Source of the DNA: SZUA-254 sp035292425
Lineage (GTDB): Bacteria; Bacteroidota; Ignavibacteria; UBA10030; SZUA-254
Length of the DNA: 10,226 nucleotides
Direction of reading: 5' to 3'
Assembly: GCA_035292425.1 (NCBI GenBank)
Contig: DATDQD010000260.1
Span: 1 to 10,226 of the forward strand
The position numbers and the translations under genes are program-made. The notes beneath the pieces are model-generated. The model had not been told where the DNA came from. It did not search any database and was given only the letters and a program-made list of their open reading frames with translations. Positions within the stretch are counted from its first letter, which is position 1. Every line of letters starts with the position of its first letter. Positions 1 to 5,823 of the stretch are shown here, piece by piece.

Positions 1-656
1 CCGCGGAGCATTCCCTCGGGGACCGCGACAATACGATGCTGGGCTTCGACCTCGAACTCTTCCCGTACGCGGGCTATAAACTCTTCGGCGCCATGCTGAT
101 CGACGACGTGGATTTCTCGAAACTCGGTAGCGGCTGGTGGGGGAACCAGTTCGGTTGGCAGGGCGGAGCGTACCTTTCGGACGTCGCGGGGATCCGCGAC
201 CTGGACGCGCACGTGGAATACACGAGACTCGAACCGTATCTCTACTCGAACCGCATCCTGGGCAACGCCTTCACGAGCGGCGAGTCCGGCCTCGGCCACC
301 GCCTGGAACCCAACTCCGACGAATGGCTTGTCCGGATCGTGGCCAGGCCGTCGGCGTCCTTCAGGGGGACGATCGGCTTCCGGAAGGCCCGCCACGGCGC
401 GAATGTCGTGGGGAACGGGACGGTCGTTTTCAACGCCGGCGGCGACATCCTCGTCGGCCACCGGGAAGGCGACGGCGACACCGCTGAATTCCTGGCCGGG
501 GCGCTGACGGAGACGCGCTCGCTGGAGGCCCGCGCCTGGTACGAGCCGGTCAACAACCTGATATTCTCGGGGTTGTATGAATGGCGCCGCCGGACGAACT
601 CGGGCGGCAGCGCCACCGATCACCTGCTCGGGATGCGCGCGATGCTCGAGTTCTGA
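1..656 (+). CDS. Capsule assembly Wzi-like outer-membrane beta-barrel protein, 3' part
   Basis: The frame is already open at the window edge (codons from base 3), so this is the C-terminal part of a longer protein; the ATG at 36 is probably internal. The visible residues include a run reading LGDRDNTMLGFDLELFPY and then KLFGAMLIDD, followed by alternating hydrophobic and polar strands with Trp and Tyr girdles. The protein ends in LEF, and a terminal Phe is the usual signal for insertion of outer-membrane barrels by BAM. The pattern fits the Wzi capsule-assembly family, whose E. coli member is an outer-membrane lectin-like barrel that holds capsule at the surface. The N-terminus and signal peptide lie outside the window. 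It sits 19 bases upstream of a lipid-linked mannose synthase in an operon with glycosyltransferase and flippase genes, which supports a role in surface polysaccharide. The barrel call is firm; the Wzi assignment is from pattern memory and could be another porin-like family. Confidence 0.68.
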   Translation, partial: AEHSLGDRDNTMLGFDLELFPYAGYKLFGAMLIDDVDFSKLGSGWWGNQFGWQGGAYLSDVAGIRDLDAHVEYTRLEPYLYSNRILGNAFTSGESGLGHRLEPNSDEWLVRIVARPSASFRGTIGFRKARHGANVVGNGTVVFNAGGDILVGHREGDGDTAEFLAGALTETRSLEARAWYEPVNNLIFSGLYEWRRRTNSGGSATDHLLGMRAMLEF

Positions 657-675
657 AACCCAATAAGCTGACTGC

Positions 676-1392
676 ATGGAAAAGACGCTTGTCGTAACAC
701 CGACCTACAACGAGGCGGACAACATCGAAAAATTCATCGTCCAGGTCCTGGCCCAGGACCCCTCGGTCGAAATGCTGATCGTGGACGACAACTCGCCCGA
801 CGGCACGGCCGCGATCGTCGAGCGGCTGATGGAACGCGAAAAAAGGGTTCACATTTTAAAACGACCCGGCAAGATGGGCCTGGGGACCGCCTACGTGGAC
901 GGGTTCAGGTACGCCATCAAAGAGAAATACGATTTCATCTTCGAGATGGACGCAGACTTTTCTCACAACCCGGATGAGGTCCCGAACTTTCTGAAGAAGG
1001 CGCAGGAATATGACCTCGTCCTGGGGTCCCGCTATACCAACGGCGTCCGCGTCGTGAACTGGCCGATCCGCCGCCTCATCCTGAGCTACGCGGCGAACGT
1101 GTACACCAGGGTGGTGACCGGTATGCCGGTGAAGGACGCCACCGGCGGTTTCAAGTGTTTCCGCCGGAAGGTGCTGGAGGCGATCGACCTCAACAAGATC
1201 CACTCGAACGGGTACGCCTTCCAGATCGAGATGAGCTTCAAGGCCTGGTGCAAGGGTTTCAGGCTGTGCGAACACCCGATCATCTTCGTCGACCGGCATT
1301 CGGGCGAATCGAAGATGTCGCGGAAGATCGTGTACGAGGCGGTCTTCATGGTCTGGAAACTGAAATTCCGGAAGATCATCGGGAGCCTCTGA
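676..1392 (+). CDS. Polyprenol monophosphomannose synthase (DPM1-like GT2)
   Basis: This 238-residue protein is a soluble GT-A glycosyltransferase of family GT2, close to dolichyl-phosphate mannosyltransferase (DPM1/Ppm1). The family moves mannose from GDP-mannose to a polyprenyl phosphate on the cytoplasmic side of the membrane, making a lipid-linked sugar donor. Visible motifs are PTYNEADNI (9-17), VDDNSPDGT (36-44), the metal-binding DAD at 92-94 in MDADFSHNP, GSRY (117-120), DATGGFKCFRR (154-164) and RHSGESKMS (207-215). No membrane segment follows residue 215, so it is the short soluble form without the GtrA-like or Lnt-like extension of some relatives. The ATG at 676 places the N-terminus directly before the first strand of the fold. 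No Shine-Dalgarno sequence precedes it. It lies 19 bases after the Wzi-like gene and 10 before the GT2 fusion gene. The acceptor sugar could be glucose or another hexose rather than mannose; the family is certain, the exact substrate is not. Confidence 0.9.
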   Translation: MEKTLVVTPTYNEADNIEKFIVQVLAQDPSVEMLIVDDNSPDGTAAIVERLMEREKRVHILKRPGKMGLGTAYVDGFRYAIKEKYDFIFEMDADFSHNPDEVPNFLKKAQEYDLVLGSRYTNGVRVVNWPIRRLILSYAANVYTRVVTGMPVKDATGGFKCFRRKVLEAIDLNKIHSNGYAFQIEMSFKAWCKGFRLCEHPIIFVDRHSGESKMSRKIVYEAVFMVWKLKFRKIIGSL

Positions 1393-1402
1393 CGGCGCGT
1401 CC

Positions 1403-3394
1403 ATGGACCTTACGGTCATCATCGTCAATTATAAAGTCCGGGATTTCCTCGGGAGCGCCCTCACCTCGGTCCAGCAGGCCCTGCGGGGCATCGACGGCGA
1501 GGTCATCGTCGTGGACAACGCCTCCGACGACGGGAGCGTCGAGATGGTGCGGGGGAAATTCCCCGCCGTCAGGGTGATTGCGAACCGCAGAAACCTCGGT
1601 TTCGCCGCCGCCAACAACCTCGCCCTGCGGGAGTCGCGGGGCCGCTTTCTCCTCCTCCTGAATCCCGACACCGTCGTGCAGGAGGACACCTTCCAGATCA
1701 TCGTCCGTTTCCTCGATGAGCACCCCGACGCGGGGCTCGCCGGGTGTAAAATCCTGAACCCGGACGGCACGCTCCAGCCGGCCTGCCGGCGCAGTTTCCC
1801 CACCCCCTGGGTCGCCTTCACGAAGGTCTCGGGCCTCAGCACGCTCTACCCGCGCTCGCGCATCTTCGGCCGGTATAACCTCGGGTACATGGACCCCGAC
1901 CGCACCTACGAGGTCGACGCGATCAGCGGGTCCTTCATGGCGCTGAGGCGGGAGGTCTACGAACAGGTCGGCGGCCTCGACGAGGAGTATTTCATGTACG
2001 GTGAGGACCTGGACTGGTGTTTCAAGATCAAGCGGGCGGGATGGAAGGTCTACTACGTCAGCGAAACCCGCATCATCCACTACAAGGGGGAGAGCGTCCG
2101 CAGGAGCGACATCGACGAGGTCCGCACCTTCTACCGCGCGATGCGGATCTTCGTCAACAAGTATCACGGGCGCAGCGCCCTGAACGGGCTCATCCTCCGG
2201 GCCGGGATCACCGTCCGGCAATGGATCGCGTTCCTGGTCAGGGTCGCGAGGCCGATGCGCGCGGCGGCGCTCGATCTTCTGTTGATGGCCTCCGCGTGGC
2301 TCGCGGCCGAGTACCTCTGGTTCGGGGAGGTCTTCAGGTTTCCGGGCTACGCCTATCCGATCACTCTCCTCGGCCCCTGGATGGTGGTCGCCGCGGTGCT
2401 GTATTCGATGGGGGCCTATACCGCGAGAAAATATTCCCTCGCGGTCGTCGCCGGGGCGGTCATCACCGGGTACGTGCTGATCTCCGCCATTACGTTTTTT
2501 TTCCGGGACTACGCGTTCAGCCGGATGGTCGTCCTGATCTCCGGGATGCTGAACGTCTTTCTCCTGACCGGGTGGCGGCTGGCCGCGTTCAGCCTCCTCC
2601 GGCCCGCGCACTACCGGAAGGGAGGCCTCTTCGGCAGGCGGTCGCTCGTCGTCGGCGCGGACGACTCCGGGAGGGAGGTGGCCCGGAAACTCCGCACGAA
2701 TCCCCACGGCGGTTACGACGTCGTCGGTTTCATCGACACCACCAGCCGGCGGATCGGGGAGAAGCCGGACGGGGTTGAAATTCTCGGAAGTATTGACAAT
2801 ATTGGAAAAATTATCCAGCAGGAAAAGGTCTCGGAAGTGATATTTTCGACGGATGCGCTGTCGTACAAGGATATTCTTTCCGTGATCGCCCGGACGGGGA
2901 GCCGCTCGGTGAACTTCCGGCTGGTGCCGACGAGCCTTGAAGTCATCATCGGGAAGACCCACATCGATCGCCTGGACGACCTTCCGTTCGTCCAGATCGA
3001 GTACGGGCTCCACCTCCTCTCCAACAGGTTGTTCAAGCGGCTCCTGGACCTTGTCGCGGGAGCCCTGCTCTATGTGACGTTGTATCCCTTCGCGCGCAAC
3101 GGGAACGCCCGGCGGAAATCGGTCCTCGGCCGCCGTCTCGTCTATCTTCCGAAGGTCATGGGGGGGGAGATGAGCCTGGTGGGGCCGACGGGGGAACAGA
3201 CCGAACCCGCGCAGTTCGCCGGCGGAAGGCCGGGGTACCTCGGGAAACCCGGGCTCACGAGCCTCGCGGACCTGAACGGGAAGGCCGAGATCGCCCCGGA
3301 GGACCGCGAGCGGTACGACGTCTACTATGCGAAGAACCAGTCGTTCCTGCTTGACCTCGAAATTCTCATGAAATCGTTGCGCGTCGGCAAATAG
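1403..3394 (+). CDS. GT2 glycosyltransferase fused to a degenerate WcaJ/WbaP-type phosphoglycosyltransferase module
   Basis: This is a 663-residue multidomain membrane protein. Residues 1-265 form a rhamnosyltransferase-like GT2 domain with VVDNASDDGS (36-45), RNLGFAAANN (63-72), LNPDT (86-90), the acceptor-side segment around ISGSFMALRREVY (174-186) and GEDLDW (200-205). About four membrane helices follow (roughly 284-307, 317-339, 343-367, 372-396). Next comes a Rossmann-like CoA_binding_3-type region beginning SLVVGADDSGREVA (414-427). The end (543-663) resembles a bacterial sugar transferase (Bac_transf, monotopic phosphoglycosyltransferase): KRLLDL (545-550) starts the re-entrant helix, then MSLVGP (590-595), GKPGLT (614-619) and YYAKNQSFLLDLEIL (641-655). 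The second half thus copies the WcaJ/WbaP layout. However, the segment that normally carries the KFRSM-like motif is absent, and the catalytic Asp-Glu site aligns with Arg577-Arg578. The GT2 half looks active and should add a sugar to a lipid-linked glycan; the tail is probably a scaffold. The gene overlaps nothing and lacks a clear Shine-Dalgarno sequence. Confidence 0.85.
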   Translation: MDLTVIIVNYKVRDFLGSALTSVQQALRGIDGEVIVVDNASDDGSVEMVRGKFPAVRVIANRRNLGFAAANNLALRESRGRFLLLLNPDTVVQEDTFQIIVRFLDEHPDAGLAGCKILNPDGTLQPACRRSFPTPWVAFTKVSGLSTLYPRSRIFGRYNLGYMDPDRTYEVDAISGSFMALRREVYEQVGGLDEEYFMYGEDLDWCFKIKRAGWKVYYVSETRIIHYKGESVRRSDIDEVRTFYRAMRIFVNKYHGRSALNGLILRAGITVRQWIAFLVRVARPMRAAALDLLLMASAWLAAEYLWFGEVFRFPGYAYPITLLGPWMVVAAVLYSMGAYTARKYSLAVVAGAVITGYVLISAITFFFRDYAFSRMVVLISGMLNVFLLTGWRLAAFSLLRPAHYRKGGLFGRRSLVVGADDSGREVARKLRTNPHGGYDVVGFIDTTSRRIGEKPDGVEILGSIDNIGKIIQQEKVSEVIFSTDALSYKDILSVIARTGSRSVNFRLVPTSLEVIIGKTHIDRLDDLPFVQIEYGLHLLSNRLFKRLLDLVAGALLYVTLYPFARNGNARRKSVLGRRLVYLPKVMGGEMSLVGPTGEQTEPAQFAGGRPGYLGKPGLTSLADLNGKAEIAPEDRERYDVYYAKNQSFLLDLEILMKSLRVGK

Positions 3395-3403
3395 TCGCAG
3401 GCG

Positions 3404-4354
3404 ATGGCCAGGACAGTTCTGGAATTCGAAAAACCGATCGTTGAACTCGAACAGAAAGTCGAGGAGATGCGGAAGTACGCCGACTCCCTCGACATCGGCG
3501 ACGAAATCCGCACGATGGAGGAGAAGATCCTGTCGCTGCGGAAGAGCATCTTCAGCAGTCTGACCCGGTGGCAGAAGGTCCAGCTCGCGCGTCACCCGGA
3601 CCGGCCGTACACGCTCGATTACATCGGGATGATGACCGCCGATTTCGTTGAACTGCACGGCGACAGGTCGTTCAGCGACGACAGGGCGATCGTCGGCGGC
3701 TTCGCCCGCCTGGGGAGCCATCCCGTGATGATCATCGGGCACCAGAAGGGCAGGGACACGAAGTCGAACGTCTACCGGAATTTCGGCATGCCGAACCCCG
3801 AGGGCTACCGCAAGGCCCTCCGCCTGATGAAACTGGCGGCCAAGTTCGACAGGCCCGTCATAACGTTGCTCGACACCCCCGGCGCCTTCCCCGGGCTCGA
3901 GGCCGAGGAACGCGGACAGGCGCAGGCGATCGCGCAGAATTTAATTGAAATGTCGCGCCTCCCCGTCCCCATCGTCGTGGTGATCATCGGCGAGGGCGCG
4001 TCGGGCGGGGCGCTCGGGATCGGCATCGGGGACCGGGTCCTCATGCTGGAAAACACCTGGTACAGCGTCATCTCGCCGGAGTCGTGCTCGAGCATCCTCT
4101 GGCGGAGCTGGGACTTCAAGGAGCAGGCCGCGGAGGCGCTCAAGCTCACCGCTCCGGACCTCCTCCACCAGGGGATCATCGACCGCATCGTCCCGGAACC
4201 GCTCGGCGGGGCCCACCGGAACCCCCAGCAGGCGGCCGAGATCCTGAAGGAGACCCTCCTTGCGGAACTGAAGAAGCTCCTCAGGATCAAGCCGCAAAAA
4301 CTCATCCACATGCGGGTGGAGAAGTTCGGAAAAATGGGCGCGTGGGAGAAGTAG
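3404..4354 (+). CDS. accA: Acetyl-CoA carboxylase carboxyltransferase subunit alpha
   Basis: The 316-residue product is AccA, the alpha half of the carboxyltransferase that moves carboxyl from carboxybiotin to acetyl-CoA, giving malonyl-CoA for fatty acid synthesis in the cytoplasm. It works as an alpha2-beta2 enzyme with AccD, which is not in this window. The length matches the usual 315-325 residues. An N-terminal helical region (1-62) leads into RHPDRPYTLDYI (63-74), ELHGDRSFSDD (83-93), GHQKGRDTK (112-120), RNFGMPNPEGYRKA (125-138), DTPGAFPG (157-164), AEERGQ (167-172), the oxyanion-type glycine loop GEGASGGALGIG (196-207) and SVISPESCSSILW (221-233). All are the expected crotonase-like signatures, so the enzyme should be active. 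It begins 9 bases after the GT2 fusion gene, with only a weak AGG upstream, and is followed after 6 bases by a thioesterase gene. Its place in a polysaccharide operon may link lipid supply to envelope growth; that link is inferred. Confidence 0.97.
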   Translation: MARTVLEFEKPIVELEQKVEEMRKYADSLDIGDEIRTMEEKILSLRKSIFSSLTRWQKVQLARHPDRPYTLDYIGMMTADFVELHGDRSFSDDRAIVGGFARLGSHPVMIIGHQKGRDTKSNVYRNFGMPNPEGYRKALRLMKLAAKFDRPVITLLDTPGAFPGLEAEERGQAQAIAQNLIEMSRLPVPIVVVIIGEGASGGALGIGIGDRVLMLENTWYSVISPESCSSILWRSWDFKEQAAEALKLTAPDLLHQGIIDRIVPEPLGGAHRNPQQAAEILKETLLAELKKLLRIKPQKLIHMRVEKFGKMGAWEK

Positions 4355-4360
4355 GTCCGG

Positions 4361-4780
4361 GTGATCATTTCCAGGACGGAAATCCGCGTGCGGTACGCCG
4401 ACACCGACCAGATGCGCATGGTCTACTACGCGAAGTTCTTCGAGTATTTCGAGCAGGGAAGGTCCGATCTCCTCCGCGGCATCGGCCTGCCCTACTCCCG
4501 CATCGAGTCGCTCGGATTTTTCCTGCCGGTGGCGGAGGCTTACGCAAAGTACATGAAGCCCGCGAGGTACGACGACCTGCTCGTGGTCACGACCATGCTG
4601 AAGGAGATTCCCGCGGCCAGGATCCGGATCGAGTACGAACTCCGGGCGGCCGCGGGTGACGACCTCCATGCCGCCGGATACACCTGTCACAGTTTCATCG
4701 ACGCGAAAACGGGAAAGGTCTCCCGCGCTCCGGCGTTCTTCACCGGGGCGGTCGAACGGCGATTTCATCAACCAGGCTGA
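4361..4780 (+). CDS. Hotdog-fold acyl-CoA thioesterase (YbgC/FadM-like)
   Basis: This 139-residue protein is a 4-hydroxybenzoyl-CoA thioesterase-like hotdog enzyme, expected to hydrolyse acyl-CoA thioesters in the cytoplasm. The diagnostic N-terminal strand and helix read VRYADTDQM (10-18) then VYYAKFFEYFEQGR (21-34); Asp16 is in the place of the catalytic Asp of the Pseudomonas-type family. The later sections Y-x-KYMKPARYDD and the strand carrying RIRIEYELRAA fit the same fold. The position before the YY pair, usually Gly in this family (DQMGxVYY), is Arg19 here, a mild deviation near the active site. The start is a GTG 6 bases after accA; a GGAGAAG stretch lies 10 to 16 bases upstream but overlaps the end of accA, so translation is probably coupled. 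Adjacency to accA suggests acyl-CoA or phospholipid turnover. YbgC of the Tol-Pal operon is one relative, but no tol genes are here, so the substrate is open. Confidence 0.88.
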   Translation: MIISRTEIRVRYADTDQMRMVYYAKFFEYFEQGRSDLLRGIGLPYSRIESLGFFLPVAEAYAKYMKPARYDDLLVVTTMLKEIPAARIRIEYELRAAAGDDLHAAGYTCHSFIDAKTGKVSRAPAFFTGAVERRFHQPG

Positions 4781-4787
4781 CCGACGC

Positions 4788-4955
4788 ATGCTTTCCAAAG
4801 AACTCCTCGAGATCCTCTGTTGTCCGAAGTGCCACGGCGACCTGCAGTACGACCCCGCGCAGAACACGCTCACGTGCAGGAAGTGTTCGAAGGTCTACAG
4901 GGTCAGGGACGACATCCCCATCATGCTGCCCGACGATGAGCCCGGCCCGTCCTGA
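4788..4955 (+). CDS. Trm112/UPF0434-type small zinc-ribbon protein
   Basis: This small gene encodes 55 residues beginning MLSKELLEILCCPKCHGDL. The start pattern L-L-E-I-L-C-CPKC is the signature of the Trm112p-like family (UPF0434, E. coli YcaR). A zinc ribbon is visible as CPKC at 12-15 and CRKC at 30-33, and the C-terminal YRVRDDIPIMLPDD matches the family's closing strand. The same frame is open further upstream to an ATG at 4656, but that extension lies inside the thioesterase gene and is not family-like; the ATG at 4788 fits both the usual N-terminus and the 7-base spacing after the thioesterase stop. Eukaryotic and archaeal Trm112 proteins bind and activate methyltransferases for tRNA, rRNA and release factors; the bacterial role is less clear. 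E. coli ycaR lies between lpxK and kdsB, so an envelope-gene context is not new. The last 20 bases overlap nadC. Confidence 0.9.
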   Translation: MLSKELLEILCCPKCHGDLQYDPAQNTLTCRKCSKVYRVRDDIPIMLPDDEPGPS

Positions 4956-5817
4956 CGGACAAGGCCCTTCAGCCGCAGCCGAAGGCCTCGCGGCCATCGT
5001 CGCCGGGGCATTGGCCGAAGACATCGGGAGCGGCGACATCACCACAATTCTTACTACCGACCCGGAGACCCCCGGGCGCGCCGTCATCCGTTCCAATCAG
5101 GAGGGGGTCCTGGCCGGCGCCCTCGCGGCGTGCATCGTATTCACGACGGCGGACCCGTCGCTGGAAGTCGTTTCGAGTAAAAAGGATGGCGCGCGGGTCT
5201 CCCCGGGTGATACGGTGATGCGGATCGCGGGGCGGTGGGCGTCGATCCTCACGGCCGAACGGACCGCGCTGAATTTTTTACAGCGCATGAGCGGGATCGC
5301 GACGCTCACCGCGGAGTTCGTCCGGCTCGTCGAAGGCACGCGCGCGAAGATCACCGACACCAGGAAAACAGCCCCCGGGCTGCGCCTCACCGACAAGCTC
5401 GCCGTGCGCGCGGGCGGGGGGGTCAACCACCGGTTCGGGCTCTACGACATGATTCTGATCAAGGACAATCACATCGCCGCCGCGGGCGGCATCACCGCCG
5501 CCGTCGCGAGGTGCGGGGGGCGTCCCGGGATGGCCGTCGAGGTCGAAACGAAAACTCCCGACCAGGTCGCGGAGGCGCTCCGGTGTCCGGGGATCACGAG
5601 GATCATGCTCGACAATTTCACCGTCGACTCGATGCGCGAAGCGGTCCGGATGATCGGCGGCCGCGTGGAAGTCGAGGCTTCCGGCAACGTCTCCCTGGCG
5701 AACGTCCGCGCGATCGCCGGGACGGGCGTCGATTTCATCTCCGTCGGCGCGCTCACGCATAGCGCCCCCGCGCTCGACCTCTCGCTCGACTACGTCTCAG
5801 GGCCTTCCCGGCCGTAG
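4936..5817 (+). CDS. nadC: Nicotinate-nucleotide pyrophosphorylase (carboxylating), quinolinate phosphoribosyltransferase
   Basis: The 293-residue product is NadC, which joins quinolinate to PRPP and releases CO2 and pyrophosphate to form nicotinate mononucleotide in de novo NAD synthesis. Active-site motifs are complete: AERTALNFLQRMSG (107-120), DTRKT (141-145), RAGGGVNHRFGL (158-169), IKDNHI (175-180), VEVE (201-204), LDNF (225-228), the phosphate-binding ASGN (248-251) and SVGALTH (269-275). Length and order match bacterial NadC with its N-terminal domain and C-terminal alpha/beta barrel. The chosen ATG lies inside the Trm112-like gene, giving a 20-base overlap in another frame and about 20 loosely conserved residues before the family's first helix (AAIVAGALAEDIGSGD). 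No Shine-Dalgarno sequence is seen, so coupled translation is likely. A shorter form from the TTG in the codons for GALAED would cut into the conserved helix and is less likely. nadA and nadB are not in the window. Confidence 0.97.
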   Translation: MSPARPDGQGPSAAAEGLAAIVAGALAEDIGSGDITTILTTDPETPGRAVIRSNQEGVLAGALAACIVFTTADPSLEVVSSKKDGARVSPGDTVMRIAGRWASILTAERTALNFLQRMSGIATLTAEFVRLVEGTRAKITDTRKTAPGLRLTDKLAVRAGGGVNHRFGLYDMILIKDNHIAAAGGITAAVARCGGRPGMAVEVETKTPDQVAEALRCPGITRIMLDNFTVDSMREAVRMIGGRVEVEASGNVSLANVRAIAGTGVDFISVGALTHSAPALDLSLDYVSGPSRP

Positions 5818-5823
5818 GCGCGG

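Noticed and set aside
3160..3167. A run of eight G in the GT2 fusion gene, a possible phase-variation tract
   Set aside because: Similar runs of seven or eight G occur in nadC (5416-5422) and prfA (8760-8767), always at Gly-Gly codons, so this reflects codon use. The frame is intact on both sides.
1376..3742. A very long open frame (788 codons) on the - strand opposite the GT2 fusion gene and the start of accA
   Set aside because: It is rich in Asp, Pro, Arg and Glu with no recognisable domain, and lies exactly opposite two clear genes. Long antisense frames are common in G+C-rich coding DNA.
4656..4787. N-terminal extension of the Trm112-like gene from the ATG at 4656
   Set aside because: The extra 44 residues lie within the thioesterase gene, are Arg/Ser/Pro-rich and precede the normal family N-terminus at 4788.
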